From UBA1443 sp964445745 (GTDB lineage: Bacteria > Omnitrophota > Omnitrophia > Omnitrophales > Aquincolibacteriaceae): a DNA stretch of 28,399 nt. The notes under the pieces were generated by a model. The model saw only the letters and a list, made by a program, of their open reading frames with translations, ran no database searches and was not told where the DNA came from. A program made the translations under genes and the position numbers. The stretch's first letter is position 1. Each line of letters starts with the position of its first letter. This document shows, in pieces, positions 15,710 through 23,162 of the stretch. Location: the NCBI GenBank assembly GCA_964445745.1, contig CAYULU010000023.1, forward strand, positions 1 through 28,399, given 5' to 3'.

Positions 15710-16558
15710 TTAGAATTTTTGAATCGTTGCGGTAATCAACTTATCCAGTTTGGGCCCTGCTTCGTTCGCCGTCTTGATGATCTCCTGAATATTGCACGGC
15801 GCGAGGTGATCCGGATCACACTGATCCGTAACCACGCTCACCCCAAGGACTTCCATCCCCATATGAACCGCCACAATCACCTCCGGCACCGTCGACATTC
15901 CGACAAGATCCGCTCCCCAATGGCGCATCATCCGATATTCCGCGCGAGTTTCAAGACAGGGACCTGTCACTCCGATATAAACTCCCCGTTGCACTGGTAT
16001 TTGAACCTCTTGCGCCGACTTCAACGCAAGGTCCATCAGGCGTTTGGAATAAGGTTCGTACATGTCGGGAAACCTCGGCCCCAGTTTTTCCTCATTGGGT
16101 CCGATCAACGGATTGACGCCCATAAAGTTAATGTGATCCGTAATCAGGACAATCTCTCCCTTCCGGTACTCAAGGTTCAATCCACCGGCCGCGTTTGAAA
16201 CGACCAGCGTCCTCGCCCCAAGTTCACGGAGCACTCGCACGGCAAAAGTAACCTCTTCGAGTGAATATCCCTCATAGTAGTGAAATCGTCCCTCCATCGC
16301 CGCAACTTTTTTTCCGGCAATTTCACCTAACACCAACTGTCCCTTGTGCGACTGAACAGTCGATTGAGGGAAATGGGGCAATTCATCATAAGCAAATATC
16401 TGCTCCGACTTGATTCGATCGGCCAACCGGCCAAGTCCGGTTCCCAGGATTAAAGCAACTTCCGGTTTAAAATCTGTTTTTTCCCTCATGTAGGTTATAC
16501 ATTCTCCGATCCGATCCATCAAGCTGCCCTTTTCTCTGCAAAACCGTTTCATGGCCAT
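15710..16558 (-). CDS. punA: Purine nucleoside phosphorylase, trimeric family
   Basis: Phosphorolytic cleavage of purine nucleosides to base plus ribose-1-phosphate (purine salvage). 282 residues with ALILGTGLG, MEGRFHYYEGYS, VVSNAAGGLN and GVTGPCLETRAEYRMM, then MSTVPEVIVA, all typical of the trimeric PNP/MTAP superfamily. The base-recognition position is Asp245 (VVTDQ) where guanosine/inosine-type enzymes usually have Asn. This hints at 6-aminopurine preference or a methylthioadenosine-phosphorylase-like role. The ATG at 16558 overlaps the yggT stop by one base (TAATG), and AAGGGGG lies 6 nt upstream, so I keep this start over the ATG at 16519. Fourth gene of the yggS-proC-yggT run. Confidence 0.9.
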   Translation of the reverse strand: MAMKRFCREKGSLMDRIGECITYMREKTDFKPEVALILGTGLGRLADRIKSEQIFAYDELPHFPQSTVQSHKGQLVLGEIAGKKVAAMEGRFHYYEGYSLEEVTFAVRVLRELGARTLVVSNAAGGLNLEYRKGEIVLITDHINFMGVNPLIGPNEEKLGPRFPDMYEPYSKRLMDLALKSAQEVQIPVQRGVYIGVTGPCLETRAEYRMMRHWGADLVGMSTVPEVIVAVHMGMEVLGVSVVTDQCDPDHLAPCNIQEIIKTANEAGPKLDKLITATIQKF

Positions 16559-16863
16559 TACATGCCCCCTTGGAGTTTATATGCAAGCGTCAAAAGTATC
16601 GTCACAAGCACCCGATTGACAAAATACAGAAAAATAAAAGCAAGCATCGGAGAAAAATCCATGGCCCCGATCCGCAAAGGAATCTGCCGAAACCACGATA
16701 AAATCGGATCCGTCACCTGATATAAAAACTGTACGATACTTGAGTAAGGGTCTACCGGAATCCAGGACACAATAATCCGGGCAAAGAGCATCCAGTACAG
16801 AATAGTCGTAATGCCATTCACTAACATTGCCAACGCCTTCAACATTTCCGCAATAATAAACAT
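16558..16863 (-). CDS. yggT: YggT-family membrane protein
   Basis: 101-residue integral membrane protein with hydrophobic segments at both ends. The central stretch FARIIVSWIPVDPYSSIVQFLYQVTDPILSWFRQ is typical of YggT. The family is widely found next to proC and yggS, as here, and is linked in some bacteria to cell division or osmotic stress; the molecular role is unknown. GAAAGG lies a few nt before the ATG at 16863. The 82 nt between proC and this gene hold no other feature I can support. Confidence 0.93.
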   Translation of the reverse strand: MFIIAEMLKALAMLVNGITTILYWMLFARIIVSWIPVDPYSSIVQFLYQVTDPILSWFRQIPLRIGAMDFSPMLAFIFLYFVNRVLVTILLTLAYKLQGGM

Positions 16864-16945
16864 AAAACCTTTCCGACAAACGACGCCAAGCGCAAAAGGA
16901 ATCGATCCCCTATTTCGCTCAATTTCACATTCTGTCTCTTTTTTT

Positions 16946-17737
16946 TTACTTTCTTAATTGCCAGCTTCGTTTCGAAGCCGCCCCTAACGCAGACTGAAAA
17001 ATCTTCCCGAATTTTCGACGTTGGAGGATCGTCAACGCGGCTTCCGTAGTCCCTTTCTTGGAGGTGACCATTTTTCTCAGCTGAGAGCAAGAAACCTCTG
17101 AACTTTTTGCGACCAACACAGCCCCCAAACCTGTCTGGATCGCGAGCCGCATGGCAATACCTTCCGGGAATCCCTTCCGTAGAACAAAATCTGACATAAG
17201 CTCCATCAAATAAAAAAAGTACGCCGGGCCACTTCCGCTCACCGCAGTAACATCGTCAAAACACTTTTCCGGAAGACGTATGACCTCTCCGCATCCCTGA
17301 AAGATTTTTTCGGCAAGGGCTAATCGTTTTTTACTTCCGGTGATCACCGTCATCGATTGCCCCACCTTGGCACCCAGATTGGGCATGGCTCGTACCACAT
17401 CGACCCGGCCCATTTCTTTTTGGATCCGGTCAATCGAAAGCCCGGCTAAAATTGAAATGATCCATTGACCTTGCCGGATTACGTCTCGGGTTTCAACCGC
17501 AAATTCCGTAAAATCCTGGGGTTTGATCGCTAGCAAAACAACCTCTGCCTCGCGGAAGACATCGCCAATGCAATCAGCCCTGGCAACGTGAAACCTTTTG
17601 GAAAGCGTTTGTGCTTTTGCGGCGATTTTATCATAAACTATGATGCGAGATGCACTTACAATCTTTTTTTTAAGCACCCCTTCAAGGATCGCGGAACCCA
17701 TATTACCCGCACCGATAAAACCTATCTTTTGCTTCAT
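16946..17737 (-). CDS. proC: Pyrroline-5-carboxylate reductase
   Basis: Last step of proline synthesis: reduces pyrroline-5-carboxylate with NAD(P)H. The Rossmann start IGFIGAGNMGSAILEGVL, the segment VVLLAIKPQDF, the VRAMPNLGAKVGQSMT region and the C-terminal VSGSGPAYFFYLMELM plus MVTSKKGTTEAAL are all diagnostic. 263 residues, normal length. The ATG at 17737 has AAGGG about 7 nt upstream and is 10 nt from the yggS stop. Cytoplasmic. Confidence 0.96.
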   Translation of the reverse strand: MKQKIGFIGAGNMGSAILEGVLKKKIVSASRIIVYDKIAAKAQTLSKRFHVARADCIGDVFREAEVVLLAIKPQDFTEFAVETRDVIRQGQWIISILAGLSIDRIQKEMGRVDVVRAMPNLGAKVGQSMTVITGSKKRLALAEKIFQGCGEVIRLPEKCFDDVTAVSGSGPAYFFYLMELMSDFVLRKGFPEGIAMRLAIQTGLGAVLVAKSSEVSCSQLRKMVTSKKGTTEAALTILQRRKFGKIFQSALGAASKRSWQLRK

Positions 17738-17747
17738 GATAAAACCC

Positions 17748-18437
17748 TTAATTTAAATTTCGAGGAAAGATTAAGGAGCCAATTCTAAGCATATTTGCGC
17801 CTTCTTCAATGGCAATCTTATAGTCTGCCGACATCCCCATCGAAAGTATGTCCCAGGCATAGGAGCTCTGTTCCGTTTTAAGAGATTCAAAGAGTCGGCG
17901 TGTTTCCCTGAAGCATTCACGGATCCTGGCCTCATCCTCCGTAAGAGGCCCAATCGTCATAAGCCCCTTCACTTTGATAGACGACCGGTTAGCCATGGCG
18001 GCTGCAAAACGAGACACATGGTCAGGATCCATGCCTGATTTTGTCTCCTCTCCCGACATATTCACTTGAATCAGGCAAGGGACTTCACGAATCCCTTTTT
18101 TTTGGGCCTGTCGCTCAATCTCATCCGCCAATTCCAGGCGATCCAGGGAATGGATTAAATGGACTTGACCCACGACATATTTGACCTTGTTCGTCTGCAA
18201 ATGTCCGATCAGATGCCAGCGAATGTCAGTCGGGAGCTGTCCTTTTTTCTCCATCCATTCCTGAACACGATTTTCCCCAAAATCCCGCACGCCGGTATCG
18301 TAGGCTAACCGAATCATTTTGGAGGGAACGGTTTTGGTCACGACCACGAGCTCTACCAGGGCTGGATCATCGCTGTTTTGGCTCGCCCAATGATGGATCG
18401 ATTGTTTCAGGTTTTGAATTCTTTCAACAAGGTTCAT
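17748..18437 (-). CDS. yggS: YggS/PROSC-family pyridoxal-phosphate homeostasis protein
   Basis: Small PLP-binding protein of the PROSC/YBL036c family, thought to buffer PLP and affect amino-acid and keto-acid pools. The PLP lysine is in ELVVVTKTVPSKMI, followed by DFGENRVQEWMEKK and RWHLIGHLQTNKVKYV, then MSMGMSADYKIAIEEGANMLRIG, all canonical. From the ATG at 18437 it has 229 residues. A GTG at 18452 is also possible and would add five residues; neither start has a strong ribosome site. It is first in the run with proC and yggT and lies downstream of an 11-base homopolymer. Confidence 0.93.
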   Translation of the reverse strand: MNLVERIQNLKQSIHHWASQNSDDPALVELVVVTKTVPSKMIRLAYDTGVRDFGENRVQEWMEKKGQLPTDIRWHLIGHLQTNKVKYVVGQVHLIHSLDRLELADEIERQAQKKGIREVPCLIQVNMSGEETKSGMDPDHVSRFAAAMANRSSIKVKGLMTIGPLTEDEARIRECFRETRRLFESLKTEQSSYAWDILSMGMSADYKIAIEEGANMLRIGSLIFPRNLN

Positions 18438-18483
18438 AAATTCTTTAAACACTCCATTCCGGGGCTAAAGACATTCGTCAATT

Positions 18484-18494
18484 CCCCCCCCCCC
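18484..18494. repeat. Homopolymer tract of eleven C (G on coding strand)
   Basis: Eleven consecutive cytosines between the DUF4340 stop and the yggS start, followed by GCGCG. On the transcribed strand it is a poly-G run about 46 nt upstream of the yggS ATG. Such tracts can slip during replication, but may also be an assembly artefact. No promoter hexamers that would flank it convincingly were found. Confidence 0.6.
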
Positions 18495-18549
18495 GCGCGA
18501 TACAAAGCCCAGACGTTTTGACCGGTTGCTAAACTCGCGGCGGAGAATC

Positions 18550-19551
18550 TTACCGTGAGATGCTTCTCCCCTCGGGATGGTTTGAAACCGCTCGATCAGC
18601 GGAATCTAACTGGAGCGCCTTCATCAGATCGAGAAACTGGATTATTTTCATACGATCCACCAGAACCACCATGCCGTTTCTTCCCATCTTCCCGTAATAG
18701 GAATTTTTCAATGGCACTTCGTTGCCAAAGTGAAAAATCTCCTCTTCTCCTGAATCACGGGTGATTTTAATTTTGTCATGAATAATAAAAAAACCAAGCT
18801 CAGCATCAGATTTTCGATTGTCATCCAAAAACTCCATTACATGGAGCCCGGCCAACCCCTTAAAAACAAGTTGCATCCGCTCTTCGGCGATTTCACGGCC
18901 AAATTTTTCAATAGGCTCCATCCAAAACCATCGCCCGCCTTCCCTTTTCCACTCATAGGCGTTCGGGCCCATCTCAACATAAACTTTGACCATTTCTTCC
19001 GGCAGTATCCGAAAGATTGACTTGTCCCGCAGGGCGTAAACGCTTGCGTTAAAAATGGACTTGATCTCCGGCGGGACGAGAATGTAACCACGCTCCCCGG
19101 ACCACCGGGCGTAAAGTGCTTTCCCGATAGGAGAAGAGTCTCCGAAAAACAGGACCCCTTCCCGCTTGGCACGGGTTTCAATACGGAGCTCCAACCCGGG
19201 CTGGTCGAGCCCGTATTCTGTCCAGTCTTTTTCAGCCCGAAGCCGAGTTTGGCTGGCAGCAAATCGCACCGCCAAGACCAACCCTTCGACCGTTCGAGAA
19301 TCCGCCGGATAGGACACAGGGGATTCAACCCGCCATCCTTCCCCCGTACGTTCTAGTACAATCTCTGTATTTTTTACGGTATCGTGAATCGCAATACGAT
19401 CCACATGCTGATCCGGCCCCAGCGTAAAACTCCGGTTCACTTCATCCGGGTTCAGGGAAAGAATCTCTTGATCTAAACGGCTCTGATAAATGTAGACTGA
19501 TACGGCAAGAGCAAAAAGGGCACCGATGACCAGGGTGCGGAAAAGTTTCAT
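18550..19551 (-). CDS. DUF4340-type protein, partner of the GldG-like gene
   Basis: About 333 residues from the ATG at 19551, which overlaps the upstream gene stop as ATGA. A single N-terminal membrane helix (LFRTLVIGALFALAVSVYIY) anchors a mostly beta-strand extracytoplasmic part containing repeated patterns such as VDRIAIHDTVKNTEIVLER, GEGWRVESPVSYPAD and GGRWFWMEPI, as in DUF4340 proteins. These commonly follow GldG-like genes and are presumed auxiliary subunits of the same transporter. Family recognised from pattern and context; biochemical role unknown. Confidence 0.75.
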   Translation of the reverse strand: MKLFRTLVIGALFALAVSVYIYQSRLDQEILSLNPDEVNRSFTLGPDQHVDRIAIHDTVKNTEIVLERTGEGWRVESPVSYPADSRTVEGLVLAVRFAASQTRLRAEKDWTEYGLDQPGLELRIETRAKREGVLFFGDSSPIGKALYARWSGERGYILVPPEIKSIFNASVYALRDKSIFRILPEEMVKVYVEMGPNAYEWKREGGRWFWMEPIEKFGREIAEERMQLVFKGLAGLHVMEFLDDNRKSDAELGFFIIHDKIKITRDSGEEEIFHFGNEVPLKNSYYGKMGRNGMVVLVDRMKIIQFLDLMKALQLDSADRAVSNHPEGRSISR

Positions 19552-20951
19552 GAGCGACGCGACCGGATCACAAGATAAAGCCCACCCCCGATAAAGCAAA
19601 TGAGCGGGTACATGATGAGCGAAGAGAGAATGAGAAAGGTTTGCTTCGGTGCATCCAGCATCAAGGGCTTAAACTTAAACTGGGGCTTTTTAACTTCGAC
19701 AAAACGCTCGTCCTTGGCAAGCCACTGCATGACCCGCAATCCAAATTCCTTATTCCCCGAAAGGTTAAGGTAACTGTTATTCAGAAAATCACTGTCGCCA
19801 ATCACAACCATTCTTCCATCGGAAGGCAAAGAAGATCCGGTCGGTTGAACGCCCCCTGCGTCCGGTTTTTCATCATCTGTTTTTTGCTCAATGGCAACCG
19901 CCATCGGGAGCGGTCCGGCAATATCTTTTTCAACATCAAATGTTGCGTGCCCATTTTCAAGAGCGGCCAAATCCGTTTCGGCCCAACTTCCACTACTCGT
20001 CATCCCCAGCGGAACCACTTCCAACCCCGGGATCGAATCCGAAGAAGGCTGAACACTCCTGAGCAGTGGGAAAAAGGTCGCCTGTTTCATGGCCTTCGAC
20101 ACCGGATGCTTCACAAAGTATTGGCTAACGAGAGGCATAAGAAAATCACCGCCGACAATACGGCTGGCTTTATCAACCACAACATTTTCATTCAGGCTGA
20201 CTCCCAAGGACTTCGCAAATTCAATGAACGATTGACCGGTCCCGGGATCCATCGGATCGAGAAGAAGCAAGACGCCCTTCCCATGTTCAAAAACACGCTT
20301 GAGATCTGCCAGCTCTTCCGGAGTTAACTCCCAACGAGGCCCCGCCGCCACAACCACCTGACAAATATCCGGAACATGATCACGCAAAAGCACGATTTCG
20401 TGAATCCGGGTGTTGTAGCCTTCAAGAGCGGCCCGAAACATCTGATAACTTGTGGGATCCTCGCCGTCCAGTTGGACTTCGCCATGCCCGCTCGTAAAAC
20501 AAACATCAACGTTTCTGGGATGCAGAATTCGAAGAAAGGCATTTGTGAAGACTTCTTCGTTGGGATTCACGATCCTTTCTTCCCGGTCACCCGCACGGAT
20601 CAGGATCGTCGCAGGCTGGGTAATTTGAAATTTTTTCGCCATCCCGGGACGCCGTGCCGGATCATAAAAATAATACCGCAGGTCCGGATGATGCCGCTGA
20701 CATTCCCTGAGAAAAATCTCGAGGCCGCGTCTCGAATCATCTTCCTGGAGATAAAACGCATACACTTCCACTGGCTGAGAACTTAGTTCCCCGAGAACAT
20801 CGGCCGTGACGAGCGGTAACGAATACACTTTTTCCTGGGTGAGATCCCACCGGTAATCATACCGGTCAAGAATCACACCAACGAGAATCAAGGTCGCAAA
20901 AAGGAGCACAGCCTCCAGAATCAGCTGAAATTTAAGGAAGAATCGTCTCAT
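19548..20951 (-). CDS. gldG: GldG-like ABC transport auxiliary protein
   Basis: 467 residues with one N-terminal membrane helix (about 10-28), a large extracytoplasmic part resembling the GldG/ABC-auxiliary domain (AFYLQEDDSRRGLEIFL, YFYDPARRPGMAKKF, VCFTSGHGEVQL, GVLLLLDPMDPGTGQSF, VVIGDSDFLNNSYLN) and a C-terminal helix. In gliding Bacteroidetes GldG works with the GldA ATPase and GldF permease; homologues occur in many non-gliding phyla with unknown substrate. Here the ATPase and permease are directly upstream. The start at 20951 follows 133 nt of non-coding sequence containing a copy of the palindromic repeat; no good ribosome site is visible. Confidence 0.85.
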   Translation of the reverse strand: MRRFFLKFQLILEAVLLFATLILVGVILDRYDYRWDLTQEKVYSLPLVTADVLGELSSQPVEVYAFYLQEDDSRRGLEIFLRECQRHHPDLRYYFYDPARRPGMAKKFQITQPATILIRAGDREERIVNPNEEVFTNAFLRILHPRNVDVCFTSGHGEVQLDGEDPTSYQMFRAALEGYNTRIHEIVLLRDHVPDICQVVVAAGPRWELTPEELADLKRVFEHGKGVLLLLDPMDPGTGQSFIEFAKSLGVSLNENVVVDKASRIVGGDFLMPLVSQYFVKHPVSKAMKQATFFPLLRSVQPSSDSIPGLEVVPLGMTSSGSWAETDLAALENGHATFDVEKDIAGPLPMAVAIEQKTDDEKPDAGGVQPTGSSLPSDGRMVVIGDSDFLNNSYLNLSGNKEFGLRVMQWLAKDERFVEVKKPQFKFKPLMLDAPKQTFLILSSLIMYPLICFIGGGLYLVIRSRRS

Positions 20952-20982
20952 AAAAATTTTAAAATATATTTAAAGCTCTTCG

Positions 20983-21032
20983 AAACGGTTTCATAAGTCC
21001 ATGTTTTATTTTCCAACTTCTGGAGGAACAAC
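20983..21032. repeat. Palindromic dispersed repeat, copy 2 (partial)
   Basis: Aligns without gaps to copy 1 over about 49 bases, from CGGTTTCATAAGTCC through ATTTTCCAACT to AACAACG, with roughly 40 identities. The opposite arm is missing or decayed, so this is a half element. It lies in the gap between the permease stop (21085) and the gldG-like start (20951), where it is part of the leader of the latter. Confidence 0.65.
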
Positions 21033-21084
21033 GACCCGCTGATTTTCTGATGCCCAGGGCCTCGCCCCCGCGAATGTTTTTTCA

Positions 21085-21864
21085 TCAGGACTCTTTCCAA
21101 TTCCGCGTCTCAATCGAACGAAGCGATAGAAAAAGAAAATAAAAGAAAAAGAACGCAAAATATACCAGGTCACGAAGGTCTAAAATGCCGTAAGTGAAAT
21201 TCCTGAAATGCTGCAGTGGTGACATCGCGTTCACGACAACGGACACACCGCCTCCCCCCGTCATGGGAGCAAAATCCATCATCCAAAAAATCACCAGTAT
21301 TCCGAAAGTTCCCACCGCACTCATGATCGAACTTTTCGTGAGCGTCGAAACAAAGACACCCGCCGCAAGATACGCCACTCCCAGTACCCAGAAACCCAGA
21401 AAAGCCGATAAAACGGGCCCCCAGTCCAACGCTCCACCGATCCGGTAAAAAACCAGCGCATAACCCGCCAGCGGGACAAGAAGCATCTCAAAAAACCAGA
21501 TCAAACCAAGCAATTTACCCGCAACAATTTCAAAATCCGTCAGGGGGTACGTAAACAAGAGCTCAAGAGTTTCGTGTTTCCTTTCCTCCGCAAACGAACG
21601 CATCGTTATGAGCGGCACCAAAAACAGCAAAATGACGTTCAGATTTAAAAAAAGCGACCCGAAAACATAATGTGTTTGGCTAATATTGGGGAAACTCGAA
21701 AGACCTGCGATTCGGGGATCCATGGAAATCTGCGCAAAATTCAGGGACAGGATCACAAAAAAAATCCCCGTCACCGTAAAAAACATAACAGCCGTCATCA
21801 CCCCCGTCCAGGAGTGAAAAAAGGAACCAAACTCTTTTCTTGCAATCGCAAAAATCTTTCTCAT
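21085..21864 (-). CDS. gldF: ABC-2-type permease, GldF-like
   Basis: Membrane component of the ABC transporter, about 259 residues. The start MRKIFAIARKEFGSFFHSWTG is typical of ABC-2 permeases, and about six hydrophobic segments follow, with the segment MRSFAEERKHETLELLFTYPLTDFEIVAGKL conserved in this family. I chose the ATG at 21864, preceded by AAGGGACGAGGT, over the ATG at 21918 whose additional residues are unrelated to the family. It lies between the ATPase gene (79 nt gap) and the GldG-like gene. Substrate unknown. Confidence 0.85.
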   Translation of the reverse strand: MRKIFAIARKEFGSFFHSWTGVMTAVMFFTVTGIFFVILSLNFAQISMDPRIAGLSSFPNISQTHYVFGSLFLNLNVILLFLVPLITMRSFAEERKHETLELLFTYPLTDFEIVAGKLLGLIWFFEMLLVPLAGYALVFYRIGGALDWGPVLSAFLGFWVLGVAYLAAGVFVSTLTKSSIMSAVGTFGILVIFWMMDFAPMTGGGGVSVVVNAMSPLQHFRNFTYGILDLRDLVYFAFFFFYFLFLSLRSIETRNWKES

Positions 21865-21943
21865 ACCTCGTCCCTTATGAGCAAAATAGATTTTGGGAAA
21901 ATAGAGACTATTAAGCATTGTCTATTTCGTTTCAATGAAACTT

Positions 21944-22960
21944 TCATTCTTCGCTTTTCGCCTCAGTTTTTGTTCTTTGCTGAAACCAGCCATCCTTAAG
22001 CAATTTAAGAAAAATTTCTTCGAGCGTTAGCTGGTCGCGGCGAATTTCAAGCACCGGAATTTTGTTCGCCACAAAGAGCTCCGTAATTTCGGGACGAAGG
22101 TCCTTGTCTTGAGCTGTTTCCAGGCAAAATTGAATCTCATTTTCATGGCGTTCAACCACCCTGACATTTTCAACACCCGAAATCTTTGAAAGAATTCCTT
22201 CGGCAGTTTCCTGGTATTGCGTCCCGGGGACCGTCACAAAAATCGCTTCACGATCCTTAAGGCAAGACTCAAGCTCTCGAACCGTCCCGCTGGCAAGCAC
22301 TTTCCCCTGATGAATCATGATGACCCTGTTACAGATCATCGACACTTCGGGAAGAATATGCGTCGAAAGAATCACTGCTCGCCGTTTACCAAGCTCCCGA
22401 ATGAGCGCGCGAATTTCCGAGATTTGTTTGGGATCCAATCCTGTCGTCGGCTCATCCAGAACAAGCACCGAGGGGTCCCCGATCAGAGCCTGGGCCAGCC
22501 CAACACGCTGACGAAATCCCTTGGAAAGGCGCCCGATCAAACGGTGCTCCACATCCGTAAGACCACAAAGGGAAATTTTCTCTTCAATTTCCATCGACAT
22601 GTTTTTGGGTCTGATACCCTTGAGCTCGGCCACATACCGGAGGTACTCCCTGACACGCATGTCCGGATAAAGTCGTACGACTTCGGGAAGATAGCCCACA
22701 TGTTTTTTGGCTTGCTGGGGCTCTCTAAAAAGATCCATGCCGTCCAGGATGACACGCCCCGATGTCGGAGAAAAATAGCCCGCAAGAATTCGCATGGCGG
22801 TGGTTTTCCCGGCTCCGTTGGGTCCGAGAAAACCGATCACCTCCCCTTGAGCAATTTCAAAGGAAAGATTCTCGACTGCAAATTTTTTACCGTATCGCTT
22901 GGTAACGCTTTCAAAACGAACCAGGCCTTCGGTCGATCGGGGTTTTCGGATAGTAACCAT
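21944..22960 (-). CDS. gldA: ABC transporter ATP-binding protein, GldA-like
   Basis: Cytoplasmic ATPase of the transporter, about 338 residues. Walker A is GPNGAGKTT (about 46-54), the Q-loop region GYLPEVVRLYPDM, signature LSKGFRQR (about 145-152), Walker B VLVLDEPTTGLDP and the switch histidine in ILSTHILPEV. A C-terminal extension after the nucleotide-binding domain matches the usual GldA/DrrA-type length. I chose the ATG at 22960 because a longer frame from a GTG at 23050 would be translated straight through the tyrS terminator and the CRP-like palindrome. Neither start has a clear ribosome site. First gene of the Gld-type cluster. Confidence 0.88.
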   Translation of the reverse strand: MVTIRKPRSTEGLVRFESVTKRYGKKFAVENLSFEIAQGEVIGFLGPNGAGKTTAMRILAGYFSPTSGRVILDGMDLFREPQQAKKHVGYLPEVVRLYPDMRVREYLRYVAELKGIRPKNMSMEIEEKISLCGLTDVEHRLIGRLSKGFRQRVGLAQALIGDPSVLVLDEPTTGLDPKQISEIRALIRELGKRRAVILSTHILPEVSMICNRVIMIHQGKVLASGTVRELESCLKDREAIFVTVPGTQYQETAEGILSKISGVENVRVVERHENEIQFCLETAQDKDLRPEITELFVANKIPVLEIRRDQLTLEEIFLKLLKDGWFQQRTKTEAKSEE

Positions 22961-22985
22961 AATTTTTAGTGTGCCGTATGGGGAA

Positions 22986-23003
22986 TTGTGATTACATTCA
23001 CAA
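22986..23003. promoter_or_regulatory. CRP/FNR-family palindromic operator candidate
   Basis: The minus strand reads TTGTGA-ATGTAA-TCACAA, a perfect inverted repeat with six-base spacer matching the CRP core TGTGA-N6-TCACA. It stands between the tyrS terminator and the ABC ATPase start, its centre about 34 nt from the ATG. A -10-like TGTAAT lies inside the palindrome, which would favour repression, but no convincing -35 was found. Confidence 0.5.
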
Positions 23004-23020
23004 CTAATTTGAACTTTTTC

Positions 23021-23046
23021 AAAAAAGCGGGGATTACGCACCCCAC
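23021..23046 (-). terminator. Rho-independent terminator of tyrS
   Basis: On the minus strand GTGGGG pairs with CCCCGC (one G-U pair) around an eight-base loop, immediately followed by six U. It lies about 105 nt after the tyrS stop and before the ABC ATPase gene, separating the two transcripts. Confidence 0.6.
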
Positions 23047-23093
23047 TCACCCGCGTTTTATTTCAATATCCTTCGTAGAATCGTTACGGGGAT

Positions 23094-23162
23094 CGGTTTC
23101 GCGCATATTTCCGTCCCGTTGTTTTCAGGGAATTAGAAAACAGGTTATGATGTTATGAAGCC
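23094..23162. repeat. Palindromic dispersed repeat, copy 3, overlapping the tyrS stop
   Basis: In the opposite orientation to copy 1 the sequence shares CGGTTTC, TATTTCC, CCCGTTGTTT and TCAGGGA and then TTATGAAGCC in matching order. The right end lies inside the last codons of tyrS, so the TCATAA of the repeat arm supplies the tyrS stop codon. Arms are more diverged than in copy 1. Confidence 0.6.

Noticed and set aside
16839..17090. 83-residue minus-strand frame between proC and yggT
   Set aside because: It overlaps the coding end of proC in another frame, has low-complexity content and no ribosome site.
19641..20327. 228-residue open frame on the plus strand
   Set aside because: Antisense to the GldG-like gene, without ribosome site or recognisable motif.
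22217..22969. 250-residue open frame on the plus strand
   Set aside because: It lies wholly antisense to the ABC ATPase gene, whose motifs are clear, and its translation is rich in His, Arg and Lys with no family likeness.
22961..23050. Upstream extension of the ABC ATPase starting with GTG at 23050
   Set aside because: The extra codons pass through the tyrS terminator stem and the CRP-like palindrome and add no family sequence.
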